Shown here one piece after another: positions 50,786-60,348 of a DNA stretch of 64,000 bases. Origin of the DNA: PFJX01 sp044227325 (GTDB lineage Bacteria > Pseudomonadota > Gammaproteobacteria > Burkholderiales > Thiobacillaceae); contig JBGAFI010000013.1 in NCBI GenBank assembly GCA_044227325.1, positions 89,320-153,319 on the forward strand, read 5' to 3'. Positions within the stretch are counted from its first letter, which is position 1, and the number at the start of each line of letters is the position of its first letter. A program made the translations under genes and the position numbers. The notes under the pieces are model-generated. The model saw nothing but the letters and a program-made list of their open reading frames with translations. It searched no databases and was not told the DNA's origin.

Positions 50786-52924
50786 ATGTTGAAGCCGGTC
50801 ATCAAGAAATCGCTGGGCATGGCGATGCGCCTGCTGTTCCGTTTACGGGTGGAGGGCGACCTGTCGGGGCTGGCCAGCCGGCGCCTGCTCGTCATCGCCA
50901 ACCACGAATCCTTCCTGGATGGCCTGCTGCTGGGCGTGAGCCTGCCGGTGGACGCGGTGTTCGTGGTGCACACCGGCGTCGTCCGCAACCCCCTGTTCCG
51001 CCTGGTGCTGTCCCTGGTGGACTACTACGCGGTGGACCCCACCAATCCCATGGCCATGAAGACCATCGTCAAGCTGGTGGAGTCGGGCCGGCCGGTGGTG
51101 ATCTTCCCGGAAGGCCGCATCACCACCACCGGCAGCCTGATGAAGGTCTACGACGGTCCCGCCTTCGTCGCCGCGAAGACCGGCGCCGACGTGGTGCCGG
51201 TGCGGCTGGACGGTCCGGCCAGATCCTATTTCGCGCGCACCTCCGGCGAGTATTCCCATCGGCTGTTTCCCCGCATCACCCTGACCGTGCTGCCCACCGC
51301 CCATATCGCCATGGCGCAGACGGGGAGGGCGCGCGACCGGCGCCGCCAGGCGGGGGAATCCATGCGCCGCCTGATGCAGGAGATGGTGTTCTCGTCCCAC
51401 CCCATCGCCACCCTGTATTCCGGCTTCCTCGACGCCATGGCCGTGCATGGCCGCCATCGGCGCGTGCTGGAGGACATGAAGCAGATCGAATATTCCTACG
51501 GCGATCTGTTGAAGATGATGCTGGCCCTGGGCCGCGCCGGGGAGCGGGTGAGCCGGCCGGGGGAGGCCGTGGGCCTGCTGCTGCCCAACGTCGCCGCGAC
51601 CCTGGCGCTGATGCTCGGCCTGTCGGCCCGCGGCCGGGTGCCCGCCATGCTCAACTACACCGCCGGCGCCGAGGGCCTGCGCAACGCCTGCGCCGCCGGC
51701 CGCATCGCCACGGTCATCTGCTCGCGCAAATTCGTCGAGAGCGCGAAGCTGGAGCCCACCCTGGCGAGCCTGGAAGACATCCGCCTGCTCTGGCTGGAAG
51801 ACCTGGCGGCGGGCATCGGCCTGGTGGACAAGCTCTGGGTGCTGGCGGCCCTGCGCGCGCCGCGCTGGGTGGCGGCGCCCAGCGAACCCGACGACCCGGC
51901 CGTGGTGTTGTTCACCTCCGGCTCGGAGGGCAAGCCCAAGGGCGTGGTGCTGTCCCACCGGGCCATCCTCTCCAACATCGCCCAGATCCGCGCCGTGATC
52001 GATCTGTCCGTCGCGGACAAATTCCTCAACGCCCTGCCCCTGTTCCATTCCTTCGGCCTCACCGGCGGCACCCTGCTGCCGCTGATGTCCGGCGCCAGCC
52101 AGTTCCTCTACCCCTCGCCCCTGCATTACCGGGTGATTCCCGAGCTGGCCTACGACCGCAACTGCACCGTGCTGCTGGGCACCGGCACCTTCCTCGGCAA
52201 CTACGCCCGCTTCGCCCATCCCTACGACTTCTACCGCTTGCGCCACGTCATCGCCGGCGCCGAGAAGCTGTCGGACGCGGTGCGCGCCACCTGGTTCGAG
52301 AAGTTCGGCATCCGCATCCTGGAAGGCTATGGCGCCACGGAAACCGCTCCCGTCATTTCGGTGAACACGCCCATGGCCTACCGGGGCGGCAGCGTGGGCC
52401 AGTTGCTGCCGGGCATCCAGGCAAAGCTGATTCCCGTCCCCGGCATCGAGCAGGGAGGGCTGCTCCATGTACGCGGTCCCAACGTCATGAGCGGCTACTA
52501 CCGCTTCGAAAAGCCCGGCGAGCTGGAGCCCCCGTCCTCCGAGGCGGGCCCCGGCTGGTACAACACCGGCGACATCGTCGAGATGGACGCCGACGGCTTC
52601 CTGCACATCCGCGGCCGGGTCAAGCGCTTCGCCAAGGTGGCCGGCGAGATGATCTCCCTGGAAGTGGTGGAGAAGCTCGCCGTCGCCGCCTCGCCCGCCG
52701 GCCAGCACGGCGCCACCACCCGCACCGATCCCCAGCGCGGCGAAGCCATCCTGCTGTTCACCAGCGACGCCGCCCTGACCCGGGAAAGCCTCCAGGCCGC
52801 CGCCCGCGCCGGCGGCCTGCCCGAGATCGCCGTGCCCCGGGAAATCCGGGTGGTGGAGGCCTTGCCCTTGCTGGGCACCGGCAAGGTGGATTACGTGACG
52901 CTGAAGAAGATGGGGGAGGCATGA
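50786..52924 (+). CDS. aas: Bifunctional acyl-ACP synthetase / lysophospholipid acyltransferase Aas
   Basis: A 712-residue inner-membrane enzyme that re-acylates lysophosphatidylethanolamine. The N-terminal PlsC-type domain (about 15-200) has ANHESFLDG (H40, D45) and FPEGRITTTGSLMKVYDG. The C-terminal AMP-binding ligase domain (about 215-710) has VVLFTSGSEGKPKGVVLSHR, EGYGATETAPVISVN, WYNTGDIVEMDADGFLHI and the C-terminal GTGKVDYVTLKK. Length and order match E. coli Aas (719). AAAGGG precedes the ATG. Lysophospholipid is brought in by LplT, encoded two genes downstream. Confidence 0.95.
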   Translation: MLKPVIKKSLGMAMRLLFRLRVEGDLSGLASRRLLVIANHESFLDGLLLGVSLPVDAVFVVHTGVVRNPLFRLVLSLVDYYAVDPTNPMAMKTIVKLVESGRPVVIFPEGRITTTGSLMKVYDGPAFVAAKTGADVVPVRLDGPARSYFARTSGEYSHRLFPRITLTVLPTAHIAMAQTGRARDRRRQAGESMRRLMQEMVFSSHPIATLYSGFLDAMAVHGRHRRVLEDMKQIEYSYGDLLKMMLALGRAGERVSRPGEAVGLLLPNVAATLALMLGLSARGRVPAMLNYTAGAEGLRNACAAGRIATVICSRKFVESAKLEPTLASLEDIRLLWLEDLAAGIGLVDKLWVLAALRAPRWVAAPSEPDDPAVVLFTSGSEGKPKGVVLSHRAILSNIAQIRAVIDLSVADKFLNALPLFHSFGLTGGTLLPLMSGASQFLYPSPLHYRVIPELAYDRNCTVLLGTGTFLGNYARFAHPYDFYRLRHVIAGAEKLSDAVRATWFEKFGIRILEGYGATETAPVISVNTPMAYRGGSVGQLLPGIQAKLIPVPGIEQGGLLHVRGPNVMSGYYRFEKPGELEPPSSEAGPGWYNTGDIVEMDADGFLHIRGRVKRFAKVAGEMISLEVVEKLAVAASPAGQHGATTRTDPQRGEAILLFTSDAALTRESLQAAARAGGLPEIAVPREIRVVEALPLLGTGKVDYVTLKKMGEA

Positions 52925-52939
52925 TGGAGCGATGCTTTT

Positions 52940-52966
52940 CCCCGTCCCCCGCTCGCGGGAGAGGGG
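52940..52966. repeat. Intergenic hairpin covering the ribosome site of the amidohydrolase gene
   Basis: CCCCGTCCCCCGC and GCGGGAGAGGGG pair with few mismatches. This CCTCTCCCGC...GCGGGAGAGG type of repeat is frequent between genes in beta- and gammaproteobacteria. Its right arm contains GAGAGGGG, the only plausible Shine-Dalgarno of the next gene. Confidence 0.55.
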
Positions 52967-52975
52967 CTTGAAATC

Positions 52976-54214
52976 ATGAACCGCCGCCAGTTTCTTCGGC
53001 GCGCCGGGCTGATCGGCCTGGGCGGCGCGGGTCTGGCCGGCTGGAGCCTGTGGCCGGAGGCGGGCATCCTCAATCCCTGCCTGGCCGGCCTGCCCCCGGA
53101 CCTGGCGCGGCATCCCCTGATGGAGCGGGTGTGGGCGGGTATCGATCCGGCCCGGGTCTGGGACAGCCATGTCCACCTGGTGGGCGTCGGCGACGGCGGC
53201 AGCGGCGCCTGGGCGAATCCGAAGATGGACAGCTTGTGGAATCCGTTCCAGTACATCCAGAAGGTGTTCTACATGAACGCCGGCTGCGTGCACGACGCGC
53301 CGGGGCGGGTGGACGAAAGTTTCGTCGCGCGCCTGGAGAACCTGATGGACGGTTTCCCGCCCGGCGCGAAGATCCTGCTGCTGGCCTTCGACTGGGCCCA
53401 TGACGAGCAGGGGCGGCCGCGCCGGGAGGAGAGCGCCTTCCACCTCCCCAATGCCTATGCCGCCCGCATCGCCGCGGCCCATCCGGCGCGCATGGAGTGG
53501 GCCGCTTCCATCCATCCGTATCGCGCCGACGCGCTGGATGCCCTGGAGGAGGCCGTGGCGGCGGGGGCGCGGGCGATGAAGTGGCTGCCCTCGGCCATGG
53601 GCATCGATCCGGCGTCGCCCCGCTGCGATGCCTTCTATCGCGCCCTGGTCCGCCACGACCTGCCGCTGATCACCCACGCCGGCCACGAGGCGGCGGTGGC
53701 GGGCAAGGCGCGCCAGGACTACGGCAACCCCCTCAAGCTGCGCCGGGCCATGGAACAGGGGGTGCGGGTGGTGGTGGCCCATTGCGCCTCCCACGGCGAG
53801 GACGCGGATCTGGATGCGGGGCCCCATGGACCGAGCCGGTCCAGCTTCGCCCTGTTCGCCCGCATGATGGACGAGCCGGGGCATGCCGGCCGGCTGTTCG
53901 CCGACATCTCCGCGGTGACCCAGTTCAATCGGGCGGAGGTCCTGCAAACCCTGCTGGCGCGGCGCGACTGGCACGACCGGCTGCTGAACGGTTCCGACTA
54001 TCCCCTGCCGGGCATCCCGCCCCTCGTCTCCCTGGAGCGGCTCGCGTCCCTGGGGCTGCTGGCGGATGACGCGAAACCTTTCTTGCACGCCTTGCGCGGG
54101 CACAATCCGCTCCTGTTCGACTTCGCCTTGAAGCGGCTCCTGTCTCGCGACGGCCGGGGCTTCGCCGCAAGCGTGTTCGAAACCCGCGGCTTTTTTGAAC
54201 GGACCTCCCGATGA
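52976..54214 (+). CDS. Tat-exported amidohydrolase-2 family protein
   Basis: A 412-residue protein. The N-terminus MNRRQFLRRAGLIGLGG is a twin-arginine signal, so it is exported folded with its metal. The TIM-barrel amidohydrolase core shows DSHVHLVG (H65, H67), AMKWLPS, LITHAGHE, VVAHCASHG and the late Asp in LLNGSDYPLPG, together a complete metal site. The substrate is unknown. It is placed between aas and lplT and its stop overlaps the lplT start by ATGA. Aas and LplT are normally adjacent or fused, so this insertion suggests a periplasmic hydrolytic step in phospholipid or head-group turnover. It could alternatively process an unrelated amide or lactone. Confidence 0.85.
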   Translation: MNRRQFLRRAGLIGLGGAGLAGWSLWPEAGILNPCLAGLPPDLARHPLMERVWAGIDPARVWDSHVHLVGVGDGGSGAWANPKMDSLWNPFQYIQKVFYMNAGCVHDAPGRVDESFVARLENLMDGFPPGAKILLLAFDWAHDEQGRPRREESAFHLPNAYAARIAAAHPARMEWAASIHPYRADALDALEEAVAAGARAMKWLPSAMGIDPASPRCDAFYRALVRHDLPLITHAGHEAAVAGKARQDYGNPLKLRRAMEQGVRVVVAHCASHGEDADLDAGPHGPSRSSFALFARMMDEPGHAGRLFADISAVTQFNRAEVLQTLLARRDWHDRLLNGSDYPLPGIPPLVSLERLASLGLLADDAKPFLHALRGHNPLLFDFALKRLLSRDGRGFAASVFETRGFFERTSR

Positions 54215-55419
54215 ACGCGAACCCAACCTCCCAGTCCGACCTGCCCCTGCTCTCCCTGCCCATGGGGGCGGTGCTGCTGGCCCAGTTCTTCTCGGCGTTC
54301 GGCGACAACGCCCTGCTCATCACCGCCATCGCCCTGGTGAAGTCGGCCGGGCGGCCGGACTGGATTCCCCTGCTGCAGGCCTGCTTCGTGATCCCCTTCA
54401 TCCTGCTCGCCCCCTTCGTCGGCGCCCTCGCCGACGCCTTCCCCAAGGGCCGCGTCATGCTGCTCTCCAACGCCCTCAAGCTGGCCGCCGCGCTGCTCAT
54501 CGCCGCCGGGGCGAACCCGCTGTTCTGCTATGGCCTCGCCGGGGTGGGCGCGGCCGCCTATAGTCCGGCCAAGTACGGCATCCTGAGCCAGATGTTCGGG
54601 CCGGCGAAGCTGGTCAAGGCCAACGGCCTGCTGGAAGGCTCCACCATCGTCGCCATCCTGCTGGGGGTGGTGGTGGGCGGCTGGCTCGCGGACCAATCGC
54701 CGGCCCACGCCTTCGCCGGCGTCATCGTCATGTACGCCCTGGCCGCCGGCATCAACCTGCTGATCCCCCGGCTGGCGCCGGAACACCCCCTGGACCGTTT
54801 CGACGCCACCGGCCTGCTGCGCGGGTTCATCGCCGCCGTGGCCACCCTCTGGCGCAACCGGGACGCCCGCTTCAGCCTGATCGGCACCAGCCTGTTCTGG
54901 GGCACCGGCTCCACCCTGCGTCTGGCTCTGTTCGCCTGGGTGCCGGTGGCCCTGGGCATCGCCAGCAACCAGATGCCGGCCAACCTGATGGGCGTGGTGT
55001 CGGTGGGCATCGTCATCGGCGCCGGGCTGGCGGGCGCGCTGGTCAAGCTGGAACACGTCAATCGCGCGCTCGTGGGCGGCCTGCTGCTGGGGCCGCTGGT
55101 GATGCTGCTGGCTTGGCAGAGCGGCTTGATCCCCGCCGCCCTGCTGCTCGCCGGCATCGGCGTCGCCGGCGGCTTCTTCGTGGTGCCGCTCAACGCCCTG
55201 TTGCAGGAGCGGGGGCACGAGAGCGTGGGCGCCGGCCATGCCTTGGCGGTGCAGAATCTGTGGGAAAACATCGCCATGCTGGGCTTCGTCGCTGCCTATG
55301 CCTTGGCGGAAAGCCTGCCGGTGGTGAATGTGGTGATGGGATTCGGCGCGGCGGTGTTGCTGGGGGTCGCGGCATTGGCGTTCGCCCGCCATGGCTCCGC
55401 GATGGCCGGTAAGAGGTAG
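54211..55419 (+). CDS. lplT: Lysophospholipid transporter LplT
   Basis: A 402-residue major-facilitator protein with about 12 helices that flips lysophospholipids to the inner leaflet for Aas. Recognisable LplT segments are QFFSAFGDNALLITAIAL, YSPAKYGILSQM and GHALAVQNLWENIAMLG. E. coli LplT is 397 residues. The ATG overlaps the upstream stop. It is the last gene of arsR-aas-amidohydrolase-lplT; the following c-di-GMP gene starts 35 bases on, with a TAGAAT -10-like box across the lplT stop. Confidence 0.93.
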   Translation: MNANPTSQSDLPLLSLPMGAVLLAQFFSAFGDNALLITAIALVKSAGRPDWIPLLQACFVIPFILLAPFVGALADAFPKGRVMLLSNALKLAAALLIAAGANPLFCYGLAGVGAAAYSPAKYGILSQMFGPAKLVKANGLLEGSTIVAILLGVVVGGWLADQSPAHAFAGVIVMYALAAGINLLIPRLAPEHPLDRFDATGLLRGFIAAVATLWRNRDARFSLIGTSLFWGTGSTLRLALFAWVPVALGIASNQMPANLMGVVSVGIVIGAGLAGALVKLEHVNRALVGGLLLGPLVMLLAWQSGLIPAALLLAGIGVAGGFFVVPLNALLQERGHESVGAGHALAVQNLWENIAMLGFVAAYALAESLPVVNVVMGFGAAVLLGVAALAFARHGSAMAGKR

Positions 55420-55453
55420 AATATTCGTACTATACGGCGGGGCTGGGGCGGGC

Positions 55454-56704
55454 ATGTCCATTTACATCACCATGGATCAATTGCGGGTAGGCCTCTACGT
55501 GCAACTCGATCTGCGTTGGATGGACCATCCTTTCGGTTTCAACAGCTTCAAGATCAAGAACCAGGAGCAGATCGACGTGCTCCGGCGACTGGGCTTGGAA
55601 CGCATCCGCTACGACCCGGATCGCAGCATGGCCAAGCCGCTCCCTCCGGCCTCGGCGCCCGCCGCGCGGCCGCCGGTCGCGTTGAGCCATGACGATCCCC
55701 TGATCCGGGCGAAGCGCGCGCGGGTGGAATACCTCACCCAATACCGGCAATCCGTCGCCCGCGCGGAACAGGCCTTGCTCAAGGCCGCCCAGCGGTACCG
55801 CAAGATCTACGCCATGCTGGCGTCCCGGCCCGCGGAGGCCCGCGCGCAAGCGGAGTCCCTGGTGGACGACCTGGCCGCCACCTTTCTGGCGGAGCCGGAC
55901 GCGACCGTCCACGCCATGGGCGGCAAGGCGGCCGGGGACGATATCTACCATCACGGACTGAACGTCACCCTGCTCTCCATGATCATGGCCAAGGGCCTGG
56001 GGATGCCGGAACGGGATGGCGGAACGCTGGGCCTGGGCGCGCTGTTCCACGACGTGGGGCTCACGGAGGTTCCCTCGCGCGTCCTGCGCAAGACCGAGCC
56101 CCTCGCGGCGGCCGAATACAAGCTGCGCCAGATGCATTGCGAGTACGGCGTGGAGATCGGCCGCAGGATCGGCCTGCCCGAGCCGGTCCTGGACATCATC
56201 GCGCAACATCACGAGACGATGGACGGCTCGGGTTATCCGAACGGCTTGCGCGGCGAGGCGATCAATCCGCTGGCGCGCCTGGTGCAGGTGGCGAACCGCT
56301 ACGACAGCCTGTGCAATCCCACCGAGCCGGCGAAGGCGATGAGCCCCCACGAGGCGCTGTCGTTCATGTTCGCCCAGCAAAGCGCGAAGCACGATCCGGC
56401 CATGCTGCGCATGCTGATCCGCTGTCTGGGGGTCTATCCGCCGGGCACGGTGGCCCATCTCTCCAACGGGGCCGTCGCCCTGGTGACTTCCGTCAACCCG
56501 GCGCGCCCCCTGAAACCGACCCTGGTGGTCTACGAACCGGAAGTGGCCAAGGAGGAAGCCATCGTGCTCGACATGGAACAGGAAACCGACGTCCACATCA
56601 TCAGCGCCATTCATCCCGGCCAGTTGCCGCGCGCGGTGTGCGACTACCTGTGCATGCGGCGGCATGTTTCCTATTACTTCGGCGACGGCGCGGAGAACGC
56701 ATGA
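55454..56704 (+). CDS. DUF3391 / HD-GYP c-di-GMP phosphodiesterase
   Basis: A 416-residue cytoplasmic protein. The N-terminal DUF3391 region (YITMDQLRVGLYVQLDLRWM) is a common partner of HD-GYP domains. The HD-GYP domain (about 165-350) has LGALFHDVGLTEVP and IIAQHHETMDGSGYPNGLRG, so the HD and GYP motifs are intact. It should hydrolyse c-di-GMP to GMP. The ATG at 55454 follows GGGGCGGG. Its stop overlaps the start of the PAS-GGDEF-EAL gene (ATGA), so both are produced together. Confidence 0.93.
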   Translation: MSIYITMDQLRVGLYVQLDLRWMDHPFGFNSFKIKNQEQIDVLRRLGLERIRYDPDRSMAKPLPPASAPAARPPVALSHDDPLIRAKRARVEYLTQYRQSVARAEQALLKAAQRYRKIYAMLASRPAEARAQAESLVDDLAATFLAEPDATVHAMGGKAAGDDIYHHGLNVTLLSMIMAKGLGMPERDGGTLGLGALFHDVGLTEVPSRVLRKTEPLAAAEYKLRQMHCEYGVEIGRRIGLPEPVLDIIAQHHETMDGSGYPNGLRGEAINPLARLVQVANRYDSLCNPTEPAKAMSPHEALSFMFAQQSAKHDPAMLRMLIRCLGVYPPGTVAHLSNGAVALVTSVNPARPLKPTLVVYEPEVAKEEAIVLDMEQETDVHIISAIHPGQLPRAVCDYLCMRRHVSYYFGDGAENA

Positions 56705-59544
56705 ACGGCACCGCCACCGGGGATTTCGCCGAATTGCTGCTGGACCAGTCCGGGGAACTGCTGGTGCTGCTGGACCCGTCCACCCTGCTGATCCGCGCCG
56801 CGAACCGGGCGGCGAGCGTCCACCTCGGCTACGCCCCGGGGCAATTGCTGGGCATGCCCATCACCGAGATCGGCCGTTCCCTGAACGACGTCTTCTATTG
56901 GGAGGAAGTGCGCGCCGGCAATATCGAGGAGATCGAAGCGTCGGAGGGGCTGTACCGCCGCGCCGACGGCAGCTTGTTCCCGGTCGAGGAATCCATCCGT
57001 CTGGCCCGGAACGGAGCGGGCGAATGGCTGGTGGTGCGGGCGCGGGACGTCACCCGCGAAAGCGAGGAAATCCGGCGCCTGGAAACGGCCGCCTCCCAGT
57101 TGAAGGCGACGCTGGAAGCGACGGTGGACGGCATCCTGGTGCTGGACAGGGATGGGCGCATCGCCAATTTCAACCATCGTTTCGCCGCGCTCTGGAGTCT
57201 GCCCCCCGAACTGCTTGGCCACGGCGTGGACGAGGAGGTGCTGGATTTCATGGCCGGCCGCCTGCCGCAACCGCGCGCCTATCGCCAGCGCCTCGATGTC
57301 ATTTCCCAACTGCGCGAGGAGGAAACGCTGGATGAGCTGGAACTGGCGGATGGCCAGGTGCTGGAACAGAAATCCCGCCCGCATTTCCTGGACGAACGGA
57401 TCATCGGCCGCGTGTTCAGCTTCACCGACATCACCGAGCGCCGGCGCGCGGAGCAGCTCCTGAGCCGGCGCGAGCGGGAATTCCGTTCCCTGGTCGAGAG
57501 CTCGCCGGACATCATCATCCGCTACGACGCGGCTTGCCGGGCGGTCTACGTCAACCACATGCTGGAGGCCAGCGTGGCGGTGAAGGCCGCTAACCTGCTC
57601 GGCAAGACGCCGCTGGAAGCCAGGGTCGAAGGGTTTCGGGGCGAGGAGGAATACGAGGCGCGACTGGGCCAGGTGATCCGCACCGGCGAGCCCTCGGAGG
57701 TGGAAGTGATCGTGCGCGACCCGGCGGGCGAGGTGCGCACCCATCATGTCCGCTTCGCCGCCGAGTTCGGCGAGGACGGCACGGTCATCGGCGCGCTCGC
57801 GTTCGGGCGCGACATCACGGAAAGCAAGCGGGCCGAGGCCGAATTGCGCATCGCCGCCATCGCCTTCGAATCCCTGGAGGCCATGGTCATCACCGACGCG
57901 GAGCAGACCATCCTCAAGGTCAACCGGGCGTTCTCCCGGATCACGGGTTACAGCGCCGAGGAGGCGATCGGCGGAACGCCGGGCGACCTGCTGAAATCCG
58001 GCCGCCAGGACGCCGAGTTCTACGAAAAGATGTGGGACAGCCTGACCCAGCGGAAACATTGGCAGGGGGAGATTTGGAACCGCCGCAAGAACGGCGAGAT
58101 TTTCCCCGAGTGGCTCAACATCACCGCCGTCACCGACGAGGCGGGACGGCTCACCAACTACGTCGCCGCCTTTTCCGACATGTCCCGCTACAAGAAGGCG
58201 GAAGCGGAGATCCACAGCCTGGCGTTCTATGATCCCCTCACCGAACTGCCCAACCGCCGCCTGCTGCTGGACCGCCTGCAGCACACCATGGCCTCCGGCG
58301 CCCGCAACCGCAGGAGTGGCGCGATCCTGATGCTGGACCTGGACCGCTTCAAGGAGTTGAACGACACCAAGGGCCATGGCGCCGGCGACCAGTTGCTGAT
58401 CGAGGTCGCCGCCCGTCTGCGGGATTGCGTGCGTGTCGACGACACGGTCGCCCGGCTCGGCGGCGACGAATTCGTGGTCATCCTGGCCGATCTGAACATC
58501 GACACGGAGCAGGCCGCGGTGCAGGCGGAGACGGTGGCGGAGAAAATCCGCGCCGCCATCCATCAACCATTCAAGCTTGACGTCGGCGAATACCACGGCT
58601 CTTCCAGCATCGGCCTCACCCTGTTCGGCGGCCTGGGCGTCTCGTCGGAGGAATTGCTCAAGCGCGCCGATACCGCCATGTACGAGGCCAAGCAATCCGG
58701 CCGCGACACCATCCGCTTCTTCGATCCGGCCACCCATGCCGCCATGGAGGCGCGCCTGGCCCTGGACGCCGACCTGCGCCACGCGCTGCCGAAAAACCAG
58801 TTCCGGCTCTATTACCAGATGCAGGTGGAGCAGACCGGCCGCATTCTCAGCGCGGAAGTCCTGCTGCGCTGGGCGCATCCGAGCCGCGGCCTGGTGTCGC
58901 CGCTCCAGTTCATCCCCCTGGCGGAGGAGACGGGCCTCATCGTCCCCATCGGCCAATGGGCGCTGGAAGCGGCCTGCGCCCAGCTCCGCCTATGGCAGAC
59001 CGACACCCACGCCCGCCATCTGATGCTCGCCGTCAACGTCAGCCCGCGCCAGTTCCGGCAGAACGATTTCGTCGGCCGGGTCCGCGCCGCCCTGGAAACC
59101 AGCGGCATCGACCCCGGTCTGCTCAAGCTCGAACTGACGGAAAGCCTGGTCCTGGACAACGTCGACGACACCATCGCCAAGATGCACGCCCTCAAGAAGC
59201 TGGGCGTGCGCTTCTCCATGGACGACTTCGGCACCGGCTATTCGTCCCTCGCCTACCTGTCGCGCCTGCCCCTGGACCAGATCAAGATCGACCAGTCCTT
59301 CGTGCGCAACATCGGCGTGCTGAAGGCGGACGAGGTCATCGTCCAGACCATCATCGGCATGGCCGACAACCTGGGCCTCAACGTCATCGCCGAGGGCGTG
59401 GAGACGGAAACCCAGTTGGACTTCCTGAAGCGGCACGGCTGCCATACCTACCAGGGCTATCTGTTCGGCAAGCCGGTGCCGGTGGAGGTGTTCGAGGCCC
59501 GGCTGCTGGATCGCCGCGAGATCGAGGACGATGTGGCCGGTTGA
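56701..59544 (+). CDS. PAS-PAS-PAS-PAS-GGDEF-EAL c-di-GMP signalling protein
   Basis: A 947-residue cytoplasmic protein with no membrane segment. Four PAS-type domains (about 10-120, 130-255, 270-390, 395-510) precede a GGDEF domain with the intact active motif ARLGGDEFVV and an I-site RVDD five residues upstream (allosteric product inhibition). The EAL domain opens with the variant AEVLLRW and has the catalytic loop DDFGTGYSSLAYL and QIKIDQSFV, so phosphodiesterase activity is plausible. It could be bifunctional or switch by PAS input. Together with the overlapping HD-GYP gene it makes a local synthesis/degradation pair. Confidence 0.94.
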   Translation: MNGTATGDFAELLLDQSGELLVLLDPSTLLIRAANRAASVHLGYAPGQLLGMPITEIGRSLNDVFYWEEVRAGNIEEIEASEGLYRRADGSLFPVEESIRLARNGAGEWLVVRARDVTRESEEIRRLETAASQLKATLEATVDGILVLDRDGRIANFNHRFAALWSLPPELLGHGVDEEVLDFMAGRLPQPRAYRQRLDVISQLREEETLDELELADGQVLEQKSRPHFLDERIIGRVFSFTDITERRRAEQLLSRREREFRSLVESSPDIIIRYDAACRAVYVNHMLEASVAVKAANLLGKTPLEARVEGFRGEEEYEARLGQVIRTGEPSEVEVIVRDPAGEVRTHHVRFAAEFGEDGTVIGALAFGRDITESKRAEAELRIAAIAFESLEAMVITDAEQTILKVNRAFSRITGYSAEEAIGGTPGDLLKSGRQDAEFYEKMWDSLTQRKHWQGEIWNRRKNGEIFPEWLNITAVTDEAGRLTNYVAAFSDMSRYKKAEAEIHSLAFYDPLTELPNRRLLLDRLQHTMASGARNRRSGAILMLDLDRFKELNDTKGHGAGDQLLIEVAARLRDCVRVDDTVARLGGDEFVVILADLNIDTEQAAVQAETVAEKIRAAIHQPFKLDVGEYHGSSSIGLTLFGGLGVSSEELLKRADTAMYEAKQSGRDTIRFFDPATHAAMEARLALDADLRHALPKNQFRLYYQMQVEQTGRILSAEVLLRWAHPSRGLVSPLQFIPLAEETGLIVPIGQWALEAACAQLRLWQTDTHARHLMLAVNVSPRQFRQNDFVGRVRAALETSGIDPGLLKLELTESLVLDNVDDTIAKMHALKKLGVRFSMDDFGTGYSSLAYLSRLPLDQIKIDQSFVRNIGVLKADEVIVQTIIGMADNLGLNVIAEGVETETQLDFLKRHGCHTYQGYLFGKPVPVEVFEARLLDRREIEDDVAG

Positions 59545-59676
59545 CCGGAGACGGCCTCGGGTTGGAAATTGAGCGGGATGGGGAGCGCAATCCGGACATG
59601 GCCGATCCAGCGGCGCTTAAGCTTCGCTGGAAGCGACCCGTAGCGAATCGTGTTCGACAACCAGGAGCGGATCCGC

Positions 59677-60321
59677 ATGGCGAAGTTGACAGGTTTCCTC
59701 CGCGCTAGCGTTCTGGGGGCTTATAACGCCGCCTGCATCCTATCCCTGTCAGGGCTTCTTGCCGCCTTCGCCGCGCTGGTATTCGCCACCCGAGGCGATA
59801 TCGAAGCGGCCCTGGTGGGGTTGATGTTGGCGGGACTGGCAGACCTGTTCGATGGTGTGCTGGCGCGCAGCTTGAAGCGGGACGAGTACGAGAAAACCTA
59901 TGGGATCCAGTTGGATACCGTTGTCGACGTGGTGGCCTTCGTGGCGACGCCCGCGGTGATCGCCTTGCACGCCATATCGGCGTCATGGGCGGCGCTGATG
60001 GGGATGGCGTTTTTCGTGGTGGCGGGAGTCGTGCGCCTTGCCCATTTCAACACCCTGAATGCGATGGGCGTGGATCAGTCGACTCACCACCGTGGCTTGC
60101 CCGTAACTTATTCGGCTTTGCTGTTTCCCGTGTTGTTTCTCGCGCGGGATTCGCTCCCCGTGCAGATTTTTCCGCAGCTGCTCGCTAGCGCTTTTCCCGT
60201 GATCGGCTTGCTGTTCGTGGCCGACATCCCGATACGTAAGCCCAGCGGCGTTTTCTATGTCTTGCTACCCTTGCTGGCCGCCGCTTTGATTGCATACTGG
60301 AGTTGGCGCCGCCTACAGTAA
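59677..60321 (+). CDS. CDP-alcohol phosphatidyltransferase (PssA-like)
   Basis: A 214-residue membrane enzyme of the CDP-alcohol phosphatidyltransferase family. The metal/CDP motif is D56-x2-D59-G60-x2-A63-R64-x11-G76-x3-D80-x3-D84, in DLFDGVLARSLKRDEYEKTY and GIQLDTVVD. The x11 spacing is longer than the usual x8-9, so the pocket differs. About six helices follow. The general look is that of PssA-type phosphatidylserine synthases, but the acceptor alcohol cannot be told. The ATG at 59677 has AGGAG upstream. It is the first gene of a lipid operon; the gap of 132 bases before it may hold the promoter. Confidence 0.85.
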   Translation: MAKLTGFLRASVLGAYNAACILSLSGLLAAFAALVFATRGDIEAALVGLMLAGLADLFDGVLARSLKRDEYEKTYGIQLDTVVDVVAFVATPAVIALHAISASWAALMGMAFFVVAGVVRLAHFNTLNAMGVDQSTHHRGLPVTYSALLFPVLFLARDSLPVQIFPQLLASAFPVIGLLFVADIPIRKPSGVFYVLLPLLAAALIAYWSWRRLQ

Positions 60322-60348
60322 CCCGAAGCACACAAGGGTCGGTTCGAC

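Noticed and set aside
50843..54226. A 1127-codon open frame on the minus strand across aas and the amidohydrolase gene
   Set aside because: It spans two recognised plus-strand genes and their intergenic hairpin, and shows no domain signature.
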